Assembly (NCBI GenBank): GCA_964645005.1
Contig: CAZXYS010000051.1
Location: 1 to 22,732 of the forward strand
Length of the DNA stretch: 22,732 bases
From: CAZXYS01 sp964645005
Lineage (GTDB): Bacteria; Bacteroidota; Ignavibacteria; Kapaibacteriales; UBA2268
Direction of reading: 5' to 3'
Shown one piece after another: positions 8,801 to 16,600 of this stretch (position 1 is the first letter of the stretch; each line of letters opens with the position of its first letter). A program made the translations under genes and the position numbers. Under the pieces are notes generated by a model. That model did no database searches. It had not been told where the DNA came from and saw only the letters and a list, made by a program, of their open reading frames with translations.

Positions 8801-10655
8801 GTTTCTCTTCCTGCCTGAAAATAAGTTCACGAGCCATCATTCCTACAACTTCTTCTTTAGGATAGCCGAATATGTTTTCTGCAGCGGGATTCCAGTCGAA
8901 TACGCTGAACGCCGCCGACCACTCGATATAAGCAAGAGGCGTGTTTTCAACATGTAAGCTGAGTTTGCGCTCGGACTCTCTTAAGCCGACTTCGATTCTC
9001 TTCCTTTCGCTTATGTTGCGGATAATTACAGCGAAAGTAAGGATCTTACCTTCGGTTTCCTTCACCGGCGAAATATTCACTTCAACAGGGACTACTCTAC
9101 CGCGATTATCATAATATTCATATTCCTTATTTTTAATAGTCTTCTTTTTGACAAGATTTTTAATATCGGTAATTGCTCTTTTTTTGCTTTCTTCCGTAAG
9201 GAAATCCATGACATTTGAGCTTATCGGGTCTTTTGTGCCAATAAAATCAGAATCTTTGGCAGCTTCATTTCTTTCGATGATCTTACCATTGCGATCAATG
9301 ATAACTATAGCGTCCGTACTCGTTGTAAAGACTGATGACATCTGCTCGAGGGCTTCTTCCGCTTTCTTGCGCTTGGTAATATCTTCGATAATGCCCTCGT
9401 AATATTTCGGATTGTCCTGTTGATCGCTGATTTCATTCAGATAGAATTTGACAAATATCCTTGTGCCGTCCGGCTTAGTGGTTTCAAGCTCGAAATTGAC
9501 ATATTCACTGCTTCCTATAACAGTTTTTGCATATTTATTATATTGTTCGGGGTATGTGAGCAGCGCGTCTATAGTTTTCCCAATGATTTCCCGATGATTA
9601 CTTAATCCGAGTATATTTTTAAATGCAGGATTTGCTTCCGTAATTTTTCCATTTTTATCGGTTCTATAGATACCCACCGGCACATTCATGAAAAGATCTT
9701 TATATAATTCCTTGCTCTTTTCGAGTTTCATCAGGATCAGTTTTCTTTCCTTGATATCTCTGCTGAAAATAAGAACGGCAGGTTTCCCTTCGTAATCAAT
9801 CAATGAGGCATTCATTTCGACAGGTAGATACGATCCGTTTTTTCTTAAGATATTCACTTCATAAATGCTGGGGACTGTCTCTCCTTTGATCCTTTGTTTT
9901 GCTCTGCTAATCACCAGTTTTCTGTCTTCTGGTGCTATAAGTTCAGTTATGGATTTACCAATTATTTCATTCTGGGAATCATACCCAAGTTGTTTGGCTC
10001 CTAATTCATTTATGAATTTTATCTCAAAATCCTGGTAAATAACAATTCCATCTTTGCTGTTTTCGATTAGGTTGGAATATTTCCTCTCGGATTGTTCCAG
10101 CTTTTCAAGGGCGGTTTTCTGTTCAGTGATATCTATGCTAAGTCCGAGAAACTGCTTAAGCGAGCCATCCTCATTTCTGTCGAAAACAACCGCTTTGCCC
10201 AGAAACCGGCGCCATTCTCCGCCTATTGCTTTCATGCGGAATTCCCAGCTAATGATCTCATTATCATCGGCATTTTCCAGCTTGCTGGCTATAGTTCCAA
10301 TCTTAGCCGCATCTTCCGGATGTATAATATCTCTCAATAAATTTTCATTATTGCTGTCCGGGCTGCAGCCAAGAACCTCGGCAATTTTTTTATTATAGTA
10401 TATATTACTCAGATTCTGCAAATCAAAAACATAGATATTGGAAGGCGTAAGATCGGTTATCTTTTGTAAAAGTTCGTTATTGCGCAGCAGTTCTTCTTCG
10501 GTTTTGCCCGTTTTATTCTCGCGCAAGGACTTATTTTCATCTGCCAGATCCCGTATTATATCTATGAGTTCATTCTTGCTTTTCGACTGCAGATCCGGAA
10601 AATTCTCTTCATCTATGAGATGTTCAGCGGTTTTGCTCTTATTATTTTGATCCAT
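5835..10655 (-). CDS. Giant cytoplasmic hybrid histidine kinase: seven PAS, GAF, HisKA-HATPase, receiver, HPt-like tail
   Basis: 1606 residues with no signal peptide or membrane segment, so probably a cytoplasmic sensor. After a coiled-coil-like N-terminus come seven PAS/PAC units whose 'DIT.RK'-type ends fall near residues 175, 298, 423, 546, 672, 802 and 926. A GAF-like domain (about 945-1090) follows. The kinase core has H1127 in 'FLANMSHEIRTP', an intact N-box ('LFNLVGNAIKFTD'), 'DTGIGI' and 'GGTGLGLAI'. A receiver (about 1368-1485) has 'IVDDY', phospho-acceptor D1418 ('LIIMDVKLPDESG') and 'LLSKPMD'. The last ~95 residues form a helical HPt-like tail with no histidine. Several PAS units could bind haem, flavin or small molecules; no diagnostic residue lets me choose. 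The gene leads a likely operon with the pseudokinase downstream. Its promoter side has two copies of the 17-bp element also found upstream of surface-protein genes. Confidence 0.9.
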   Translation of the reverse strand: MDQNNKSKTAEHLIDEENFPDLQSKSKNELIDIIRDLADENKSLRENKTGKTEEELLRNNELLQKITDLTPSNIYVFDLQNLSNIYYNKKIAEVLGCSPDSNNENLLRDIIHPEDAAKIGTIASKLENADDNEIISWEFRMKAIGGEWRRFLGKAVVFDRNEDGSLKQFLGLSIDITEQKTALEKLEQSERKYSNLIENSKDGIVIYQDFEIKFINELGAKQLGYDSQNEIIGKSITELIAPEDRKLVISRAKQRIKGETVPSIYEVNILRKNGSYLPVEMNASLIDYEGKPAVLIFSRDIKERKLILMKLEKSKELYKDLFMNVPVGIYRTDKNGKITEANPAFKNILGLSNHREIIGKTIDALLTYPEQYNKYAKTVIGSSEYVNFELETTKPDGTRIFVKFYLNEISDQQDNPKYYEGIIEDITKRKKAEEALEQMSSVFTTSTDAIVIIDRNGKIIERNEAAKDSDFIGTKDPISSNVMDFLTEESKKRAITDIKNLVKKKTIKNKEYEYYDNRGRVVPVEVNISPVKETEGKILTFAVIIRNISERKRIEVGLRESERKLSLHVENTPLAYIEWSAAFSVFDWNPAAENIFGYPKEEVVGMMARELIFRQEEKQNVDEMLEAIMNKKSGERHTLNNVTKDGKLITCNWYNTPLLNENGQVIGFASLIEDITEFKKAEKNLIESENRLRMLLEATSDGFWDNDMQNGTVNYSANYYKALGYEKGEFDRDFATWMNMIHPEDRANAISKIEDVVDGKTDFYKAEFRMRHKDQYWVWILSRGKIVEWDENNNPTRALGTIENISGEKEAEQALKESEERYRRIVETANEGIWVVNSSNETIFVNDVMAEMLAASERDLTASDPSLMENITKAIPEDIKKEQKNDKSHFTDIMLTRKDGKNLWAMVSTSPIYNSEDEYSGALLMFTDITERKSAEDRHKTQKDLFEAYANSANHLITTQDFNIGILKSLESLGNATGMDKIFIYENKLDFEKKDFRLIKLFEWQQENSFDINQFEFESEIRKHYFQLINGNNFYITLNSKEHNKELNHFLIIPILIRGNYWGFIAFHSYKDPWKLTENYKSILVSYTSSIGSTIEQKLASEDLKKAKELAESANKTKSEFLANMSHEIRTPMTAILGFGELLTGHISDMELKKYAQSIVSSGNTLLALINDILDLSKIESGKLELHYSPINIEVLLNEVKEIFSEKVLEKGLSIILKIDKNVPRIVNFDEVRFRQILFNLVGNAIKFTDKGFVRIQISASSIKNNFMNLILQIKDTGIGIPKDQQDIIFESFSQQRGQDKKNYGGTGLGLAITKRLAEQMNGKIELKSKPGKGAIFTITFKNIETADKEMVTTQSQPPEDEDIIFIGSRILIVDDYDYNRELIKIFAENKQLEFIDAKTGKEALEKLTEKPDLIIMDVKLPDESGYEITRKIKNSDRYKDIPVIAFTATIIKEDQEDYINLFDGLLSKPMDIKNLMAIFKRFLPYEMHKDEDNVTKNDKLYDMETDTNEGSVRELPELIKILEKDTWTRWQRISDVIIIDDIEIFAMEVKQLGNNYGVKKLVRYSDELQNYIMDYNVNKIKETLSRFDELIGELKEMYKTDITKD

Positions 10656-10777
10656 ATTTGGCGCCTGGATTTCTTAGAATTTTACTTTACAAATACCCAA
10701 AATAATTAAATTTATCCATAATATGAATTTAAGTAAATTCAACCAAGATAAAAATACCAATTTCCCGGTATTTTTAT

Positions 10778-10798
10778 ATACCGATTTACACGTAGATT
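10778..10798 (-). repeat. Shared operator-like element, copy 1 (21-bp direct repeat)
   Basis: Identical over 21 bases to 10827-10847. Read on the minus strand (kinase sense) it contains TACGTGTAAATCGGTAT, which is found exactly at 13507-13523 in the promoter of the first giant beta-helix gene. It overlaps the CGGTAT/ATACCG palindrome. It lies about 120 bp upstream of the kinase start codon. Confidence 0.7.
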
Positions 10799-10826
10799 TA
10801 CATACTAATATGTTTGTATTTTTAAA

Positions 10827-10847
10827 ATACCGATTTACACGTAGATT
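10827..10847 (-). repeat. Shared operator-like element, copy 2 (21-bp direct repeat)
   Basis: Second exact copy, start-to-start 49 bp from the first, a little under five helical turns. It is joined to the palindrome GTATTTT-T-AAAATAC at 10816-10830. The copy at 13507-13523 is likewise joined to a GTATTTT-aag-AAAATAC palindrome, so the element and its flank are conserved together. Confidence 0.7.
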
Positions 10848-11113
10848 GACTGATGGCACAATTTGGAAGAATATAACATAATTCCTTTATAATCAATATG
10901 ATAGCCTGTATGCTAAAGATGACAAAATTATGATCCCGCCAGCTTGAAATTACCTGTTAAAACAGTAAACCGTAGAATTACGTATTTGCTTTATGATGTT
11001 TGTTTTATTAAATTTACGGAACAATTAATCCAATTGTTTTAAATATATGGATCTGCCTTTAATCGATAAGATTGACAATAAATATAAAGTTGTAAAATAT
11101 ATCAGAACTAAAT

Positions 11114-11788
11114 ATGGACAAGATAAAATTACTCATTGCTGATGATGAGAACTTGATTTCCAAGCTGTTGCAGCAGCACCTCAACGGGCAGGATAATATA
11201 GAAGTTACCTGTCTCGTCAAAAACGGAAATCAGGCGCTTGATGAGCTGGAAACAAGGACTGTTGACATCGTTCTGCTGGACGTGAACATGCCTGAAATGG
11301 ACGGGCTGCATGCCCTCGAGATAATCAGCCAGAGGTATCCTGACATCAAAGTGATAATGCTTTCCAGCTTCACTAATCCGGTAAACATCCAGAAAGCCCT
11401 TGACATGGGCGCTTCCGGCTATCTGAGCAAGAACATCAACAGCGAAGAGATAGTCAACGCTGTAAATACCGTCATGCATGGCGGCTGCTATCTATGCAGA
11501 ACTTCGATGGACAAGATCACCAAGAAGGAGAAAACAACCGATGAACAGCAAAATGCAAGTGTATTCGACAGGCATCTCACCAAACGGGAAAAGGAAATCC
11601 TGAGCCTCGTTGCTATGGGCTGCTCTAATGATGAGATTGCAAAGAGACTTTGCCTGAGCAAAAGGACGATCGAGACTCATCGCAGGAACATGCTGCACAA
11701 GTTCGGCGAGAAAAACTTTATTGGATTAATGAAAACGGTTATGGAATTAAATCTGATTCAATTACCTGATTTATACCATAGTTCATAA
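11114..11788 (+). CDS. NarL/FixJ-family response regulator with LuxR-type HTH
   Basis: 224 residues, the usual family length. The receiver spans about 3-125 with D10-D11, phospho-acceptor D56 ('IVLLDVNMP'), S83/S84 in 'IMLSSFTNP' and the Lys of 'GYLSKN'. A linker of about 25 residues leads to a C-terminal LuxR-type helix-turn-helix ('LTKREKEILSLVAMGCSNDEIAKRL', 'SKRTIETHRRNML'), which binds DNA as a dimer when the receiver is phosphorylated. The only full-length DNA-binding regulator here, it is the obvious candidate to bind the palindromic elements nearby, although this is inferred. It is divergent from the hybrid kinase, its likely phosphodonor, and lies 33 bp upstream of the T9SS Asp-box gene, so these two are probably one operon. 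Confidence 0.92.
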   Translation: MDKIKLLIADDENLISKLLQQHLNGQDNIEVTCLVKNGNQALDELETRTVDIVLLDVNMPEMDGLHALEIISQRYPDIKVIMLSSFTNPVNIQKALDMGASGYLSKNINSEEIVNAVNTVMHGGCYLCRTSMDKITKKEKTTDEQQNASVFDRHLTKREKEILSLVAMGCSNDEIAKRLCLSKRTIETHRRNMLHKFGEKNFIGLMKTVMELNLIQLPDLYHSS

Positions 11789-11821
11789 ATACGAGGATTG
11801 CACTAAATTTTGGGGATGAAT

Positions 11822-13339
11822 ATGAAAAAGTTAATTATATTGGCGCTGTTTTTTATTTCTTATAATCTTTATGGCGATTATTGGGAAAAAGCAGGTGATC
11901 TGCCTGAAGGTCCGGTTCAATCAATTGAATATGACAAAAATAATAATATTATTTATACCGCAATCGAAGGCGAAGGCATCTTTAAATCGACCAATAAAGG
12001 CGGGAGCTGGGATTCCATCAGCAATGAAAAACTTGTTCGGTCGGTGAAGGTCAATGCGCAGGGAACCGTTTTCGCCGGATTGAACGGCGGCGGCGTCATC
12101 CGCTCGACAAATCAAGGCGCCGACTGGATGGACGTCAACGACGGGCTTAGCAATACAAATGTAACCTGCCTGCACATCGCCGACAACGGCGATATATACG
12201 CCGGCACATGGTTTTACGGCAGCGTGTTTATGTCCACAAATAACGGCGATACCTGGGAGAGTATCGGCGTTAATGATAAAGATATTAGAAATGTTTACGT
12301 TACGCCGACAGGCAGGATACTGGTCGGCACCCACCACGAGGGCTTATTCCGCAGCGGCGACGGCGGCAAAAACTGGGACAAAGATTACAGCTTTTACGGA
12401 AAGGACATTTACGCTTTTACAGCCGATAAATCCGGTGAGTTATATCTCGGCGCCAGCGACGGTGTTTACCGCTCCGAAGACGACGGCACAAGCTGGCAGA
12501 AGATAAGTTCCGGCATGGCAAACGAGAGCATACGCTCGCTGATTATTGACGAAAATGGAATTATATTCAGCGGGAACGCAAACGATGCTATTTACAGATC
12601 TGTTGACGGCGGCGAAACATGGAAACCGGCGAAAGTGGGAATAATCAATCATGCCACGCCATTATCATTTTTCATCGACGAGAATTCCATTCTCTATGCC
12701 GCCACTCATCTCGGCATTTACAAAAGCGTAAATGAGACCAACGATTATTCCATATCAATAAGGGTAGACCCTGCGAAGAAGCCCGTTCTGGACTGGAATG
12801 AGTCACATGAATTCACAGTGACTGTCCTCGACGATCTTGAAAATCCTGTCAGCAATATCGAGGTAGTCATTAATAACGGATTAACCGGGCAGCCGGAAAC
12901 TAAAAAGACCAATACTCAGGGACAGGTTATTTACGAAGTCTCCATTCCCGAGGAAACCGAGAGCAAAGATTACGAATTCACGTTCAAAGCAACAGATGAG
13001 ACATACGGCGAGACGGAAGAGTTATTACGCTTAATCAACGTATTCCATCAACCCGGCGCAGTAAATGCTAACCTGGCTGAGCTGGTCAACCTCAATGTAT
13101 TTCCCAATCCTTTTGTCGAGCGGGTAAATATAGAATTTACTCTTGACAGACCCGAATATGTATCAATAATAATATATGACGCAGCGGGCAATAAGATTTC
13201 GGCGCTGAGCGGTAAATTTATGTCCGCCGGCAATAAAACCCTGAAATGGCGCGTTGGCGGCATAGTTTCGGGCACATATTACTGCCGCATACAAATAGGC
13301 AGCTACGTAGAAACACGTAGATTGAATTTGCTAAAATAA
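11822..13339 (+). CDS. Secreted Asp-box (BNR) propeller protein with Ig-like domain and T9SS type A sorting domain
   Basis: 505 residues from the chosen ATG. An ATG two codons earlier (11816) and a TTG (11810) are in frame, but GGGGA at 11812-11816 is best spaced for 11822, where the protein opens MKKLIILAL. Signal peptide to about YG (residue 18). Residues about 20-300 carry seven Asp-box-like repeats ('GIFKSTNKGGSW', 'VFMSTNNGDTW', 'GLFRSGDGGKNW', 'GVYRSEDDGTSW', 'AIYRSVDGGETW'), forming a propeller as in sortilin-like and photosynthesis-stability-factor-like proteins. An Ig-like Big_1-type domain spans about 305-405. The C-terminal ~85 residues are a sorting domain ('NVFPNPF', 'IYDAAGNKI', 'SGTYYCRI'). 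No sialidase Arg triad or RIP motif is evident, so enzyme activity is not claimed. It is probably surface-exposed and expressed with the regulator before it, ending at a strong terminator. Confidence 0.85.
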   Translation: MKKLIILALFFISYNLYGDYWEKAGDLPEGPVQSIEYDKNNNIIYTAIEGEGIFKSTNKGGSWDSISNEKLVRSVKVNAQGTVFAGLNGGGVIRSTNQGADWMDVNDGLSNTNVTCLHIADNGDIYAGTWFYGSVFMSTNNGDTWESIGVNDKDIRNVYVTPTGRILVGTHHEGLFRSGDGGKNWDKDYSFYGKDIYAFTADKSGELYLGASDGVYRSEDDGTSWQKISSGMANESIRSLIIDENGIIFSGNANDAIYRSVDGGETWKPAKVGIINHATPLSFFIDENSILYAATHLGIYKSVNETNDYSISIRVDPAKKPVLDWNESHEFTVTVLDDLENPVSNIEVVINNGLTGQPETKKTNTQGQVIYEVSIPEETESKDYEFTFKATDETYGETEELLRLINVFHQPGAVNANLAELVNLNVFPNPFVERVNIEFTLDRPEYVSIIIYDAAGNKISALSGKFMSAGNKTLKWRVGGIVSGTYYCRIQIGSYVETRRLNLLK

Positions 13340-13359
13340 TCGGCTTCAAAATTTTTTTT

Positions 13360-13401
13360 GCCTTTTTATCGGAAAAAATTGCGGTAAAAAGGCTTTTTTT
13401 T
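13360..13401 (+). terminator. Rho-independent terminator after the Asp-box gene
   Basis: GCCTTTTTA (13360-13368) pairs with TAAAAAGGC (13385-13393) and is followed by eight T (13394-13401). An A/T tract before the stem could let it work in the reverse direction as well. It sits 21 bp past the stop codon and closes the regulator/Asp-box operon. Confidence 0.85.
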
Positions 13402-13590
13402 GTTCAATATTCGCCAATCCAGCCGCTTTCATATACCATATTACACTTAGCCGTAAGTGCAAACACTTAGAAACGCATCTACGTAATTTATTGTATTTTA
13501 AGAAAATACGTGTAAATCGGTATTTACATGCTTAATTATTTAGTTTATATTTGCCACCGTGATTCAAATTCAATTTTAAAAAAGGACAAT
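13402..13590 (+). promoter_or_regulatory. Promoter region of first giant surface gene (copy A of a duplicated promoter)
   Basis: This region aligns with 18080-18270 nearly without gaps, offset 4680 bp over its core. TATATTTG (13546-13553) fits the Bacteroidota -7 consensus TAnnTTTG, with TTTAC at 13523-13527 in the -33 position. Upstream are TATACCATATTACACTTAG (13432-13450); three alternating CACTTA sites (13444-13449, inverted 13454-13459, 13464-13469); GTATTTT-aag-AAAATAC (13493-13509); and TACGTGTAAATCGGTAT (13507-13523), which matches the two repeats upstream of the hybrid kinase exactly. The last site would overlap the -33 region, where a bound regulator could contact RNA polymerase. 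The transcript leader would be about 135-140 nt. Confidence 0.7.
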
Positions 13591-13670
13591 CCGCGATAGT
13601 TTTTTTCACAGGGAAGTGATTTAAAAAAAGATGTAACAATATAAAAATAATAGAAATAGATGATAATTAC

Positions 13671-13693
13671 AATGTTAAACTTTTATGGAGATA
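13671..13693 (+). promoter_or_regulatory. Conserved leader and ribosome-binding site before first giant surface gene
   Basis: These 23 bases are identical to 18321-18343 upstream of the second giant gene. They contain GGAG (13687-13690) five bases before ATG 13696, which decides the start. The stretch could also be read in frame as a short N-terminal extension (MLNFYGD) in both genes, but a hydrophobic signal peptide begins right after the MKK and identity at every base suggests a leader or ribosome-site role. Confidence 0.6.
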
Positions 13694-13695
13694 AG

Positions 13696-16600
13696 ATGAT
13701 GAAGAAATTAGTACCTATTTTAATCATGTTAGGATTCATCGCATTCACGATGAATTCTTTTGCAGCAAATCCTGTCTATGTAGATGATGATTACACTTCT
13801 GGTGGCGGCAATGATGGCCATACATGGGGTGTAGATGCTTTTGATAATATTCAGGATGGTATTGACAATGTAGATAACGGCGGCACAGTAAATGTCGCAG
13901 CAGGAACTTACAATGAAAATGTTGAAATCGATGTACCCGATATCACATTACAATCAGTTGATGGTAGAGATAATACGATAATCACCCCACCAACGATAGG
14001 ATTAGAAACACCCGGTATTAGTGTATTAAAAAATATGGGTACAGTTACGGTAGATGGTTTTACTGCTGATGGCTTTAGGAATGGTATTATCCAAGGCATG
14101 TCGAAATCAGAAGGAACGGCCTACATAGTGAAAAATTGTAAAGTCATTCCTGAGAATAATGATACAGACCCTTACTTGCGGAATGGCATCCAGGTTTCAG
14201 GAGATAATTCTCAGGTCATTGGCAATTACGTTATAGGGGCAGCGTTAACAAGTACCTGGGCCAGTTCCGGGATTGGTGTAGTAAATGCCTCCAATGTCTT
14301 AGTGCAGGATAATACGGTGAATACAGCCTCTGCGGATATTGGAATTAGTGTGTTGAATTATTCTGTAGCTTTGGTTAATAATATCACCATTAAAGAGAAC
14401 ACTGTAATTGGTGCTACACATGGAATACGTTTAAATGGTAAAAATTCTGAAAACTGGAAAAGCATAAGTAATGTTCAGATTGAAGATAACATGATAAAAG
14501 AGAGCCCGGATTGGGCAGGAATTTACTTAATTTGGACATATGCCGAAGATGTAACGATCATTGGTAACGAAATCGTGGATCACTATTATTTCGGCATTGT
14601 TGGACATAATGCGGAAATTGATGGGCTTTTTATAGAATCCAATAATGTCTCGGGAAATGGCTTTGCAGGCATTTACTTTTACAATACAGTAGACTTGCTC
14701 AATGATATTATTATCAATTCTAATGACCTTTCAAATAATACTACATATGGTTTGGGTGAAAACACCTCAAGTTCAATAAGCATCGACGCCACCTGCAATT
14801 GGTGGGGCGACGAAGACCTTTGCAAAATTGCTCCGAAGATATCCGGTAATGTTGACTTTATACCCTGGCTGACCAACGGCACTGACAACGAGCCCGGCAC
14901 CACCGGCTTCCAGCCTGTACCAAATAGCTGCGACGGCTCCGGCGGTCTCCTTGTTACTAACCTGACCACAGGCGAATATTTCTGCTCTATCCAAGATGCC
15001 ATAGACGCTGCCGATCAGGGTGATGTTATCGAAGCTGGGGACGGCGATTACAACGAAGACGTAACTATCAATAAAGACGGGTTAACAGTAAGAGCAGAAA
15101 ACCCGCCTACAAACACATCCGTTATCAACGGTCAGGTTACAATTAGCGCCGACAATATTATTTTTGAGAAATTCAAGGTAGTACCTGGCTCAGTAAGTGG
15201 ACATGAAGCAGCCATATTGATCTCATCAAGTAATGTCACCGTTCAAAAATGTATAATTGACGGTATGACCGGCGACGGTACGGGATCAATAAAAGGCATT
15301 CACATTTATAATGGTTCTACTCCATATAAGTCAGGTTATCACATTCTCTCTAATACTATCAAAAATATAGATAACCAGGGAACTACTTCTTATGGTGGCT
15401 CTAGTGGAATGATGATCCAGGGTGTTATTGAAGACATAGAAATTAAAAATAACACTATAGTAGACATGCATTCCAAAGGCTGGGCATACGGAATAGAAAT
15501 TACACCTACAAGTTCCGCTCCAACTAATCCACCAAAGAATGTTGAAATAAGAAATAATGATGTTTCCAAGGTTAATGACGGCAGTGCTTATACTCTTGGC
15601 AGCGGATCAGCGCCATATCCCGGCGCATGTTTATCAATAGATGCTGCTTCTTCGACGCCTGCTGATCCCAGGGAAGTTACCGTGAAGCACAACAAGTTTG
15701 TTAACACACCTTCCAGTTACGGTGCGATAAATAAGAATACTGATTATATTCTTGACGCCGAGAACAACTGGTGGGGCGACGCTTCCGGTCCCGAGTTCGA
15801 CGGGTTAAATAGGATAGACTACCGTCAGAATAATGGGCCAGATATTGATGAACCAATAGTCGATGGTGGATGTGGATCTAAAATTAATAACAATGTTGAC
15901 TTTTCACCTTATTACACCGACATGGGCATGACCACACTTCAGAATATCCAGGTCAATATGTATAATACATCAGGTTGTGTTTTCAACGGATCTTCCGTTG
16001 CTACCAGCCATGGTACAAATACAAATAAAGATCCCCGACAGGCTCATTTTGCTCTCCAGAATGCTGTTAACTGCGCCTATGACGGGGATATTGTTGAAAT
16101 AGTAGGTGGTTTAACTGATGAAACTTCTAGCAGCCCCGGTTATAAAGAAATAGTCGTTCATGATGGAATTACCGTTTTAAGCGTTGGTGACGAATACATC
16201 ATTGATTCCGGCTCACCTCCAATCTGGTCATGGTCTGACATTCAAATGACATTCAGGAATTGTGTGCTTAGACTGGTCAATGACGACAGATGGATCAGAA
16301 TTCATGGAGATGGTGATATAATTTGTGTAGATTGCAAATTTTATGCTGATCAAGACTTTAGTGGCTGGAGTAGCCAGAACATGTTTGTACCCCAAGGTTT
16401 TGCTAACTGTGAATATCTTAAGAGAAGGTATCTCGATGGGTGCCAACCGAATAATGGAGATTACTCTGATATTTGGGGACCTGATTTTGACGATGATCCA
16501 GAAAGACCTGCGCCCGGAAATGGCTGCTTCCATTTCAATGTCCCCCGCTGCGCACCTTTCCAGAATGATCTCGTATTGCACCTTGATCCCACAGGATTAC

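Larger units (their letters stand above)
10656..11113. promoter_or_regulatory. Divergent promoter region between the hybrid kinase and the NarL-type regulator
   Basis: 458 bp with no supportable gene. The kinase-proximal half holds palindromes: AAAAATACC (10750-10758) with GGTATTTTT (10767-10775); CGGTAT (10766-10771) with ATACCG (10778-10783); and GTATTTT-T-AAAATAC (10816-10830). These interleave with two copies of a 21-bp direct repeat. The 9-mer GGTATTTTT is the same half-site as the palindrome at 4121-4139. The NarL-proximal half (about 10860-11113) is AT-rich, with no clear TAnnTTTG element and no strong Shine-Dalgarno sequence before 11114. The symmetry lies on the kinase side, so its target is probably the kinase promoter, which would allow feedback control. 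Confidence 0.55.

Noticed and set aside
10778..10847. Possible CRISPR array from the 21-bp direct repeats
   Set aside because: Only two copies, a 28-bp spacing filled by a palindrome, no cas genes, and the repeat recurs at a distant promoter.
10674..10859. 61-codon minus-strand frame in the divergent promoter
   Set aside because: It is made mostly of the 21-bp direct repeat and AT-rich palindromes; better explained as regulatory DNA.
13309..13322. ACACGTAGATTGA inside the end of the Asp-box gene matches part of the operator-like repeat
   Set aside because: It lies in conserved coding sequence of the sorting domain and lacks the rest of the element; treated as chance.
11822..13339. Sialidase or other glycosidase call for the Asp-box protein
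   Set aside because: Asp-boxes alone are structural; no catalytic Arg triad, Tyr/Glu pair or RIP motif is visible.
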